6,736 nucleotides of DNA from Thaumarchaeota archaeon UBA183 (GTDB lineage: Archaea; Thermoproteota; Nitrososphaeria; Nitrososphaerales; UBA183), in the NCBI GenBank assembly GCA_002495205.1, contig DAEE01000001.1, positions 6,116 to 12,851 on the forward strand. Direction: 5' to 3'. Of the stretch, positions 1-5,639 are shown one piece after another. The position numbers and the translations under genes were made by a program. The notes under the pieces are model-generated. The model was not told where the DNA came from. It searched no databases and worked only from the letters and a program-made list of their open reading frames with translations. How positions within the stretch are numbered: the first letter of the stretch is position 1; each line of letters opens with the position of its first letter.

Positions 1-1242
1 GTTCTTGACGAAGCGTATGGTCTGCGAGGTGACCGGTTCGGTGAAGTCACCCCCGGCGGGGGAAACCGCCCCGATAAGCGTGATTGACCCGGTCCTCTGT
101 GGGGTGCCGAGTATGTCGGCGCGCCCGGCCCTCTCGTAGAACTCGGCGAGCCTCGATGCAAGGTAAGACGGGTAGCCTTCCTCCGCGGGCATCTCCTCCA
201 GCCTGCCGCTGATCTCACGCAGCGCCTCGGCCCACCTGCTCGTGGAGTCGGCCACCAGAACCGTGTCGTATCCCATGTCCCGGTAGTATTCGGCCATGGT
301 CACTCCGGTGTAGATGCTAGCCTCCCTCGCCGCGACGGGCATGTTGCTTACGTTTGCAATCAGGATGGTCCTCTCCATGAGCGGGCGGCCGCTCTGCGGG
401 TCTATGAGCTCGGGGAATTCGACGAGGACCTCTGTCATCTCGTTGCCGCGCTCGCCGCACCCGATGTGAAAGACCACCTTGGCGTCTGCCCACTTCGCGA
501 TGCTGTGCAAAGTGACCGTCTTCCCGGTCCCGAAGGCCCCCGGAATGGCCCCAGTCCCCCCCTTTGACATCGGGAAGAACGAGTCCAGGACCCTCTGTCC
601 GGTCAACAGAGGAATCTCGGGGTCCAGCCTCTCCCTGATTGGCCTCGGAGTCCTGACCGGCCACCGGTGGTAGAGCATCAGTTCCTGCTTCCTCCCTGAC
701 TTGTCCTCCGCGGTGACTACAACTTCATCAACCCTGTACTTGCCTTCGGTGGAGACCTCCTTCACTCTTGACCTCGGTGTTGTCGGGGGAGCGAGAATCC
801 TGTGCTCGATGAGGGGGGTCTCCTGAACGGAACCCAATATTGTTCCACCCTCGATGTCGTCCCCCATCTTCACGGCAGGGACGAAGTCCCACTGCTTGTC
901 AAAGGGAATTGAATTGGCAGACACGCCTCTGGTAATGAAAGCGCCCGCCTTGCTTGCAATCACGTCCAGAGGCCTCTGGAGGCCGTCGTAGATCGTTCCG
1001 ATCATGCCCGGGCCTAGGCTTGTCGAAAGAGGCTGCCCCGTTCCGATAACTGGCTCGCCTGGCCTCAGACCGCTTGTCGATTCGTAGACCTGGACGAACG
1101 CTATGTCTCCTGTCAGCTTGATGACCTCCCCCACCAGTTTTTCTTCTCCGACCTGGGTCACCTCGTACATCTTCGAGGCGGCCATGCCAGAAGCCTTGAC
1201 GGCCGGGCCTGAAATCCACTCGATTTTTCCCTTGGCTGGCAA
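1..1242 (-). CDS. atpA: A-type ATP synthase catalytic subunit A (3' end beyond left edge)
   Basis: Catalytic nucleotide-binding subunit of the membrane-associated A1Ao ATP synthase; three copies alternate with B in the cytoplasmic A3B3 head. The 414 residues present begin with the family's N-terminal beta barrel ([15 protein letters not shown], then KMYEV and GLRPGEPV), followed by the A-specific bulge domain at about residues 115-195. Next come the Walker A loop GAFGTGKT (235-242), GCGERGNEM (261-269, with the catalytic Glu) and the Walker B region [15 protein letters not shown] (326-340). Full-length family members are near 580-600 residues, so about 30% is missing at the left edge. The start is a TTG at 1242, preceded by AGGT six bases upstream; no ATG lies before the conserved barrel. 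The gene follows subunit E after a 72-bp gap that contains a TATA-like box, so it may have its own promoter. The P-loop has Ala where archaeal subunits usually have Pro. Identification is certain; the start is likely. Confidence 0.97.
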   Translation of the reverse strand, partial: MPAKGKIEWISGPAVKASGMAASKMYEVTQVGEEKLVGEVIKLTGDIAFVQVYESTSGLRPGEPVIGTGQPLSTSLGPGMIGTIYDGLQRPLDVIASKAGAFITRGVSANSIPFDKQWDFVPAVKMGDDIEGGTILGSVQETPLIEHRILAPPTTPRSRVKEVSTEGKYRVDEVVVTAEDKSGRKQELMLYHRWPVRTPRPIRERLDPEIPLLTGQRVLDSFFPMSKGGTGAIPGAFGTGKTVTLHSIAKWADAKVVFHIGCGERGNEMTEVLVEFPELIDPQSGRPLMERTILIANVSNMPVAAREASIYTGVTMAEYYRDMGYDTVLVADSTSRWAEALREISGRLEEMPAEEGYPSYLASRLAEFYERAGRADILGTPQRTGSITLIGAVSPAGGDFTEPVTSQTIRFVKN

Positions 1243-1248
1243 AACGGA

Positions 1249-1252
1249 ACCT
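1249..1252 (-). promoter_or_regulatory. Weak ribosome binding site for subunit A
   Basis: AGGT lies six bases before the TTG at 1242 and supports that start. If transcription begins about 26 nt from the TATA-like box, near 1253, this site sits at the very 5' end of the message. Confidence 0.4.
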
Positions 1253-1259
1253 GCTCGAG

Positions 1260-1273
1260 CGCCAAATTTGGCG
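1260..1273. promoter_or_regulatory. Perfect 14-bp palindrome between TATA-like box and start of subunit A; candidate operator
   Basis: CGCCAAATTTGGCG is identical to its reverse complement along its whole length. It lies 3 bp downstream (in the minus-strand sense) of the TTATAA at 1277-1282 and 17 bp before the TTG at 1242. That is where a DNA-binding repressor would block the transcription complex. The symmetry is directly visible; operator function is inferred. With no loop it is a poor candidate for an RNA hairpin, and no U-run follows, so it is not a terminator. Confidence 0.4.
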
Positions 1274-1276
1274 GCC

Positions 1277-1282
1277 TTATAA
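1277..1282 (-). promoter_or_regulatory. TATA-like box for subunit A (internal operon promoter)
   Basis: TTATAA sits in the 72-bp gap between subunits E and A. Archaeal TATA boxes are centred about 26-27 nt before transcription start, which predicts a start near 1253 and a leader of roughly 11 nt before the TTG at 1242. The preceding AACG could serve as part of a BRE. This would allow subunit A (needed in three copies) to be expressed above E, F and H. Confidence 0.45.
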
Positions 1283-1314
1283 CGTTTAGAGGTGAGACGT
1301 TGCTTTTCCTTGTT

Positions 1315-1926
1315 TCACTCGGCGCCTGTCAGTATCCCGGCGACCGCCTTCCTGAGGGTGGGCCTCATCCTTTCGAGCCTTGCCTCGAAGGTGTTGTCGA
1401 ACCTGACGGTTCCGTCGGGATTGGTTAGAATCACGCCCCCCACCGTATTGATCTCCCCGTCGTCCAGGGAGAGCTTTGCCCCGCTCCCAAGCTTCCTGAT
1501 GGCGGATGAGACCGCCTTCCTGTCTTTCGAGGCGCACGACACCTTGGCGCGAGGGCCGATGACGTCGAGCCCTTCCTGAATCAGCGAGACCAGTGCCTTC
1601 TCCTGTGAGGTTCCCGATACCGTTGAAATCTTCTCCACCGCCTGGTCGAAAGCCTGGTTGACAGCCTTTTCAAGGGACCGAAGCTGTTCGTTCCTCGCAT
1701 CCAGCTCGGCGGACCCAATTATCTGCCTCTTCACCGATTCCGCCTGCTTCTCCCCCGTCTCGAGGATCTTCCCGACCGCCTCGCTGGTTTCTTTCCTCAC
1801 CGCCTCTATCCTAGCGAGGGTTTCGGACCGCCCTGCCTCCAAGTCAGCCAGCACCTCGCTCTCGAACTCTGCTGAGACCTTCTCCAGTGTGTCGGAGGCT
1901 GCTTTGCTCGATTTCTCAGACTCCAA
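1315..1926 (-). CDS. atpE: A-type ATP synthase subunit E (peripheral stalk)
   Basis: Peripheral-stalk subunit that pairs with H to hold the A3B3 head still against the rotor. The 203-residue product matches the usual length of about 190-205. Residues 1-100 are charged and heptad-like (many Glu, Lys, Ala), as expected for the long coiled coil. Residues 105-203 form the globular head-binding domain, with the family signature GGVILTNPDGTVRFDNTF (163-180) followed by EARLERMRP. The start is TTG at 1926, overlapping the end of subunit F by 11 bp, so the two are probably translationally coupled. No strong Shine-Dalgarno sequence precedes it. The symbol follows archaeal V/A-type usage and should not be confused with bacterial F-type atpE (subunit c). 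Confidence 0.95.
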   Translation of the reverse strand: MESEKSSKAASDTLEKVSAEFESEVLADLEAGRSETLARIEAVRKETSEAVGKILETGEKQAESVKRQIIGSAELDARNEQLRSLEKAVNQAFDQAVEKISTVSGTSQEKALVSLIQEGLDVIGPRAKVSCASKDRKAVSSAIRKLGSGAKLSLDDGEINTVGGVILTNPDGTVRFDNTFEARLERMRPTLRKAVAGILTGAE

Positions 1927-2212
1927 GTATCGCTCTCAGCATCGCTCGGTACTCCACCTTCTCCTTCTTGCTCCCCGGCCCGGGGACCTCGTAAATCAAT
2001 GGGATCGCCCTCTTTGTCCTCAGCTGGGTGAGCTGGTCCGCGATAGGCTTCGCTACCTCGTCGCTTACCATTATCAGCCCGACGGTAGGGTCCTTGGCGA
2101 GGCTCTCGATTTTCTCGAGGGCGGCGGGTGCGCTGGGCACGTACTCCCCGCTCACCCCCGACAGGACGAACCCGGTGACGAACGCCTTCCCTCCGACCGC
2201 AACTACTTTCAT
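1916..2212 (-). CDS. atpF: A-type ATP synthase subunit F (central stalk regulator)
   Basis: Small Rossmann-like central-stalk subunit that binds D in the rotor axle and tunes ATPase activity. The 98 residues match the family length (about 95-110). The N-terminal strand MKVVAVGG and following FVTGFVLSGV, the central VGLIMVSDEVA (44-54) and the C-terminal IPLIYEVPGPGS (70-81) are characteristic, as is the final helix. ATG at 2212 overlaps the stop of subunit H as ATGA, and its own stop lies inside the start of E, so H, F and E form a tightly coupled unit. In the methanogen and Thermococcus arrangement F sits after C and just before A; here it precedes E. The symbol follows archaeal usage. Confidence 0.95.
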   Translation of the reverse strand: MKVVAVGGKAFVTGFVLSGVSGEYVPSAPAALEKIESLAKDPTVGLIMVSDEVAKPIADQLTQLRTKRAIPLIYEVPGPGSKKEKVEYRAMLRAILGV

Positions 2213-2538
2213 TTCGACTCGCCCAACAATCTGGACGCCGCGAACTCTGCGGCTTCGGTCCTGTGGCGTGAAATGGAAACTTCGAACGCTTCCAGCGCCA
2301 ATCTCCCCTCTTCTCGGATGCTCTTCGCCTGCGCCTCGGCCTCTGCCTTTGCCTCCGCCACACGGCGGGCGGCAATCTCGGTCGCTCCCTCAATGGCAGA
2401 GGTTCTTGCTGCCTCCGCCCAGTCCAAAGCATCCTTCATGGCCCTCCTCTTCCCCTCCGAGGCCTCGGCCTTGGCGGCATCTAGGGCGGATTCAAATTCG
2501 ACGAGCGCCTTCACGGTCTGTTCGATGGCGGAGGGCAA
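2209..2538 (-). CDS. atpH: A-type ATP synthase subunit H (peripheral stalk coiled coil)
   Basis: Likely the small coiled-coil partner of subunit E in the peripheral stalk. From the TTG at 2538 the product is 109 residues, matching the usual 100-110, and it is almost wholly helical, rich in Ala, Glu, Lys and Arg with no predicted membrane segment. The middle (about 40-80) is a run of Ala-Glu-Lys-type repeats, typical of the right-handed coiled coil of this family. An upstream ATG at 2637 would add 33 residues that overlap the phosphoribosyltransferase and resemble no stalk sequence, so TTG was preferred. A TATA-like box lies 32 nt before it. The stop overlaps the subunit F start by 4 bp. Sequence identity in this family is low, so the call rests on composition, length and operon position. 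Confidence 0.85.
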   Translation of the reverse strand: MPSAIEQTVKALVEFESALDAAKAEASEGKRRAMKDALDWAEAARTSAIEGATEIAARRVAEAKAEAEAQAKSIREEGRLALEAFEVSISRHRTEAAEFAASRLLGESK

Positions 2539-2569
2539 TACGGACTTTTTCGTCTGCCTCGGATTTGTG

Positions 2570-2577
2570 TAATTAAA
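2570..2577 (-). promoter_or_regulatory. TATA-like box for the ATP synthase block
   Basis: TTTAATTA (minus strand) overlaps the TAA stop of the phosphoribosyltransferase and lies 32 nt before the TTG of subunit H. Transcription would begin around 2547, giving a leader of about 9 nt. AACG precedes it, as at the subunit A box. It suggests the ATP synthase genes need not depend on read-through from the phosphoribosyltransferase. Confidence 0.45.
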
Positions 2578-3100
2578 CGTTAGGCGGGCTAGATGCGACG
2601 TGGAGGATGTTCGCGGGTGAAACGCTTTCGTCCGCAATCCTCAGTCTGCCGACCTCACTCAGCTCGAATGGGAAGACGACCCATCTGTCTACTACCTCCA
2701 AGTAGTAGTCTGGCTCGAACTTGGTCCAGGGCTTCTTGAACAGGACGGCCACCTCCATGAGCTTTGGGCCCTGCTCTGACAGATATTCCTCCACTACCGT
2801 CATGGTGTCGCCCTGATCCACCAGGTCGTCAACGACCAGAATGCTCTTCCCGGCAATCTCATCGGTCAGAGTTGAGAGGATTTTGGGGATGCTCCGCTCG
2901 CCGATCCCCGAGTACGATTTCACGTTGATGAAGTCGATTCTGGCGTTTATGTGGTCAGAGACAACGATGGCCACCGGCATACCGCCCCTCGCTATCCCGA
3001 TGACCAAGTCGAACCTCTTTCCGCCTGAGCACACCTTTTCGGCCAGGGCTTCGGCTAAATTCCCGTACTCGGACCAGCTAATGTACCTGTACTCGACCAA
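2573..3100 (-). CDS. Purine-type phosphoribosyltransferase (COG2236-like)
   Basis: Likely a cytosolic nucleobase salvage enzyme joining hypoxanthine, guanine or xanthine to PRPP. The 175-residue protein has the type I PRTase layout: a pyrophosphate loop GIARGGMPVA (35-44), the PRPP motif ILVVDDLVDQGDTM (87-100) with its paired Asp residues, and a base-binding hood region with DRWVVFPFE (138-146), typical of short Gpt/COG2236 enzymes. The start is TTG at 3100; the next Met is at residue 41, inside the fold. It is divergent from carbamate kinase and leads into the ATP synthase genes with a 34-nt gap. Base specificity cannot be read from sequence, so no symbol is given. An orotate or regulatory PRTase is less likely because of the hood motif. 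Confidence 0.88.
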   Translation of the reverse strand: MVEYRYISWSEYGNLAEALAEKVCSGGKRFDLVIGIARGGMPVAIVVSDHINARIDFINVKSYSGIGERSIPKILSTLTDEIAGKSILVVDDLVDQGDTMTVVEEYLSEQGPKLMEVAVLFKKPWTKFEPDYYLEVVDRWVVFPFELSEVGRLRIADESVSPANILHVASSPPNV

Positions 3101-3123
3101 TGACCCGTGAGTAGTCTTTTCGT

Positions 3124-3129
3124 AGATAA
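3124..3129 (-). promoter_or_regulatory. Possible TATA-like box for the phosphoribosyltransferase
   Basis: TTATCT is centred about 26 nt before the TTG at 3100, which would give a leaderless or nearly leaderless transcript. It is preceded by GAACGG, similar to the AACG before the other two minus-strand boxes, and overlaps one arm of the inverted repeat at 3127-3143. The match is weak. Confidence 0.3.
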
Positions 3130-3143
3130 CCGTTCGAAGGTTA
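3127..3143. repeat. Inverted repeat in the divergent intergenic region
   Basis: TAACC and GGTTA form a perfect 5-bp stem around a 7-nt spacer that itself holds the palindrome TTCGAA. It overlaps the possible TATA box of the phosphoribosyltransferase, so an operator is conceivable. It resembles a tRNA T arm in shape, but no tRNA surrounds it. The rest of 3101-3286 shows no gene I can support. Confidence 0.3.
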
Positions 3144-3250
3144 CTTCACATGCGAGTGCGAATTGACCGCGTCCGTGCAATCCCCTAGGCCCTCCAGGAC
3201 GCAGTTCAGATTGGCGGACGTCGGTTAGGGACAATCGACATGAATAGGAG

Positions 3251-3256
3251 TTATAG
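3251..3256 (+). promoter_or_regulatory. TATA-like box for the carbamate kinase operon
   Basis: TTATAG, preceded by purine-rich AGGAG, is centred 33 nt before the ATG at 3287. The predicted start of transcription is near 3280, leaving a leader of about 7 nt. The AGGT at 3271-3274 would then be upstream of the message and not a ribosome binding site. Confidence 0.42.
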
Positions 3257-3286
3257 GCTGGGCTACAGACAGGTTGACTTCGTTTC

Positions 3287-4240
3287 ATGCCAAACAAGAT
3301 CGTAGTAATTGCTCTGGGAGGCAACGCGCTCCTTCAGAGGACACAGAAGGGGACGTTTGAGGACCAGTACGGCAACGTCGAGAGGACCGCGGTCAAGATA
3401 GCTGACCTCATAGAGCAGGGGTACGAGGTCGTCCTGACACACGGTAACGGGCCTCAAGTTGGGGCCACCCTCCTTAGGCATGACGCTGCGAAGAAAATAG
3501 TGCCGCCGCTTCCCCTTGATGCCTGCGGGGCTGAAACGCAGGGCTTCATCGGGTACATGATACAGCAGGCTCTGAGAAACGAGTTGAAGTCGAGGGGAAT
3601 AGACAAGTATGTCGTGACGGTGATCACGAGAACCATCGTCGACAAGAACGACCCTGCTTTCGCGAACCCGACCAAGCCGGTAGGCCCGTTCTACACGAAG
3701 GAGGAGGCGGACGACCTGGCGAAGCGCATATCGGGCATCACGATTAAGGAGGACGCAGGGCGCGGATACCGGCGGGTGGTTCCTTCCCCCGACCCGAAGG
3801 TGATTGCGGAGAGATTCGCGATACGGACGTTGGTCGATGCGGGGTTCGTCGTGGTCTCGACCGGGGGAGGGGGCATCCCCGTTGTCGAAGAGGACGGGAG
3901 AGCGACTGGAGTCGAAGCGGTGATTGACAAGGACCTTGGAGGGGAGCGTCTGGCGACTTTGATCAAAGCCAACATGTTCGTGATACTCACGGATGTGGAA
4001 GGCGCCTACGTTCACTACGGGACTCCAAAGCAGGAGCTACTCAGAGAGGTCACTCCTGAGCAGCTTTTGGGCTATCTCAACGAAGGTCAGTTTGCGGTGG
4101 GGAGCATGGCACCGAAGGTGACCGCTGTCATCCGTTTCGTCCAGAACGGAGGGGAGCGGGCCATCATCGCAGACCTCGACAAGCTGACCGAGGCCCTGAA
4201 GGGAGAGAGCGGGACCCACGTAATAGGTCCGAAGGCTTGA
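3287..4240 (+). CDS. arcC: Carbamate kinase
   Basis: Cytosolic amino-acid-kinase-family enzyme that transfers phosphate between carbamoyl phosphate and ADP, giving ATP, ammonia and CO2 in the catabolic direction. The 317 residues match the family length (about 310-320). Visible family motifs are ALGGNAL (9-15), HGNGPQVG (52-59), [14 protein letters not shown] (83-96), [10 protein letters not shown] (127-136) with the conserved Lys131, [13 protein letters not shown] (158-170), STGGGGIPV (191-199), [10 protein letters not shown] (214-223) with Lys215, [14 protein letters not shown] (234-247) and GSMAPKVTA (272-280) with Lys277. The start is ATG at 3287. It leads a three-gene operon and is followed after 9 bp by the aminohydrolase. 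No arginine deiminase or carbamoyltransferase is in view, so the source of carbamoyl phosphate is not shown. A UMP or acetylglutamate kinase is excluded by these motifs. Confidence 0.97.
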   Translation: MPNKIVVIALGGNALLQRTQKGTFEDQYGNVERTAVKIADLIEQGYEVVLTHGNGPQVGATLLRHDAAKKIVPPLPLDACGAETQGFIGYMIQQALRNELKSRGIDKYVVTVITRTIVDKNDPAFANPTKPVGPFYTKEEADDLAKRISGITIKEDAGRGYRRVVPSPDPKVIAERFAIRTLVDAGFVVVSTGGGGIPVVEEDGRATGVEAVIDKDLGGERLATLIKANMFVILTDVEGAYVHYGTPKQELLREVTPEQLLGYLNEGQFAVGSMAPKVTAVIRFVQNGGERAIIADLDKLTEALKGESGTHVIGPKA

Positions 4241-4249
4241 TTCTTCAAG

Positions 4250-5626
4250 TTGGCCAAGCCTAGCTCCCTCCTCATCGAAGATGCCATCATCGTGACCATG
4301 GACCCTCGACGAAGGGTTGTCGAGGGAGGCTCAATCCTAATTGAGGGAGGCAGAATCGCCGAAATCAGAGGGCCGGGAGCCGGGCGGCCTGAGAAAGCTG
4401 AGCAGAGAATTTCAGCGAAAGGGATGGCTGTGTTACCAGGGCTCGTCGACACGCACCTACACCTCGCACAGAGTCTCCTCAGGGGGTGCGCTGATGACCT
4501 TTCCCTGGTGGAGTGGCTAAGGCAGAGGGTATGGCCCATCCAGGGGTGCTTCACGAAGGAAGACGGCAGGGTGAGCGCTGAGCTATCTATGCTCGAGATG
4601 CTGAGGAGCGGGACAACTTCGTTTGTCGGGGTAGACGTGGTGTCCCGTTACGGGTTCGACGGCATCGCAAGATCGGTGGTGAAAGCGGGCATGAGGGGGG
4701 CCCTAGCGAAGACCATCATGGATAGCCCAGGTTACGGCAGGAAGGGGAGCATGATGCCGGCTGGGCTCGTTGAAGAGAAGGAAGCATGCATCAGAGAGGC
4801 CAAATTGATGGTCAAGAAATGGAACGGAATCAGGGAGGGCCTGGTTAGGACCTGGCTGGCTCCGAGGTCCCTTGGAGGGTGCAGTAGGGAGCTTTACGAG
4901 GAGGTCGCGGAACTTGCCGAGGAACAGAAGACGAGGGTGACCATGCACCTGGCGGAGGTGAAAGAGGATGTGAGGTACGCGAAGCAGAACTTCGGGCTGA
5001 CCCCCTTCGAGTTCATCGAGAAGGTGGGACTAGCGCGACCGGGGTCGCTCTTTGCCCACATGGTCTGGCTCACGGACAACGATGTCAGGAAGGTGGCAAA
5101 GACGAGGGCCAACGTGGCCCACTGTCCCTCCTCGAACCTCAAGCTCGCCTCCGGGATCCCCAAGGTGCCGGAACTGCTCGGGGCAGGGGCGAACGTGGGG
5201 CTCGGTTGCGACGGTGCCCCTTGCAACAACTCGCACGACATGATCCGAGAGATGAAGATAGCAGCTGTGATTCAGAAGGGACGGCTGCTCGACCCCCTCA
5301 CCATGCCCGCCATGGCGGTCCTTGAGATGGCGACGGTCAGGGGCGCAAGGGCCATGGGCATGGAATCGGAGATAGGGTCCATTGAAGTGGGCAAGAAAGC
5401 GGACCTGGCGATCATTGATCTAAAGAAGCCACACCTTACGCCCTTCAGGGACATAGTGTCGAACATCGTATACTCGGCCATGGGGAGCGACGTGGACACC
5501 GTTCTGGTCGACGGGAGGCTCCTGCTCCGACATGGGAAGGCGCTCACCCTCGATGAGAATAGGGTAGTGGGCGAGGCGCAACGGCGGCAGGACGAGCTTA
5601 TTTCCAGGTCGGGAGTCAGGGCCTAG
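4250..5626 (+). CDS. COG0402 metal-dependent aminohydrolase (AtzA/TrzA/MtaD-like deaminase)
   Basis: Hydrolytic deaminase or dechlorinase-type TIM-barrel amidohydrolase, cytosolic, substrate unknown. The 458 residues fit the family (about 420-470). A small N-terminal beta domain (1-60) precedes the barrel. Metal ligands are His69 and His71 in DTHLHL, His233 in MHLAE (with catalytic Glu236), His270 in AHMVW and Asp321 in CDGAPCNNSHDM. LLRGCADDLSLVEWL (77-91) resembles MTA/SAH deaminases, while the C-terminal GSIEVGKKADLAIIDL is general to AtzA-type enzymes. The Pro-His motif used by many adenosine-type deaminases reads APRSLGG (204-210), with Arg206 in place of His, so an MTA/SAH assignment is unsafe. 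Candidates include an aminopurine, cytosine-like, triazine or creatinine-like ring. The start is TTG at 4250, in the same frame as carbamate kinase and only three codons after its stop; the next Met (17) would remove conserved strands. The hydantoinase follows after 13 bp. Confidence 0.92.
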   Translation: MAKPSSLLIEDAIIVTMDPRRRVVEGGSILIEGGRIAEIRGPGAGRPEKAEQRISAKGMAVLPGLVDTHLHLAQSLLRGCADDLSLVEWLRQRVWPIQGCFTKEDGRVSAELSMLEMLRSGTTSFVGVDVVSRYGFDGIARSVVKAGMRGALAKTIMDSPGYGRKGSMMPAGLVEEKEACIREAKLMVKKWNGIREGLVRTWLAPRSLGGCSRELYEEVAELAEEQKTRVTMHLAEVKEDVRYAKQNFGLTPFEFIEKVGLARPGSLFAHMVWLTDNDVRKVAKTRANVAHCPSSNLKLASGIPKVPELLGAGANVGLGCDGAPCNNSHDMIREMKIAAVIQKGRLLDPLTMPAMAVLEMATVRGARAMGMESEIGSIEVGKKADLAIIDLKKPHLTPFRDIVSNIVYSAMGSDVDTVLVDGRLLLRHGKALTLDENRVVGEAQRRQDELISRSGVRA

Positions 5627-5630
5627 GGAG
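5626..5630 (+). promoter_or_regulatory. Ribosome binding site of the hydantoinase gene
   Basis: GGGAG overlaps the last base of the aminohydrolase stop codon and lies nine bases before TTG at 5640. It is the clearest Shine-Dalgarno-like sequence in the window and supports that start. Confidence 0.5.
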
Positions 5631-5639
5631 CCCCTGCCG

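Noticed and set aside
2325..2365. Pyrimidine-rich, repeat-like stretch on the plus strand
   Set aside because: It is explained by the Ala-Glu-Lys-rich coiled coil of subunit H on the minus strand and is not an independent repeat.
1806..2432. Minus-strand open frame of 208 codons overlapping E, F and H
   Set aside because: Very Arg-rich shadow frame of confirmed stalk subunits with no family features.
1658..2572. Plus-strand open frame of 304 codons across subunits E, F and H
   Set aside because: It is antisense to three well-recognised overlapping genes, resembles no family, and is Ser/Ala/Leu-rich as expected from the reverse of GC-rich coding sequence.
2209..2637. Longer form of subunit H starting at ATG 2637
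   Set aside because: It would overlap the phosphoribosyltransferase by 65 bp, place the start upstream of the TATA-like box, and add 33 residues unlike the coiled-coil family.
3122..3148. T-arm-like structure (stem TAACC/GGTTA, minus-strand loop TTCGAAC) suggesting a tRNA
   Set aside because: The invariant G53-C61 closing pair is reversed, and no matching acceptor stem, anticodon arm or D arm is found at the right distance.
3240..3305. 21-codon plus-strand open frame starting ATG upstream of carbamate kinase, as a leader peptide
   Set aside because: It contains the likely TATA box of carbamate kinase, so it would lie mostly upstream of the transcript start, and it has no convincing ribosome binding site.
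3263..4015. Minus-strand open frame of 250 codons opposite carbamate kinase
   Set aside because: The carbamate kinase frame has all family motifs; this frame is rich in Arg, Leu and Val with no recognisable domain.
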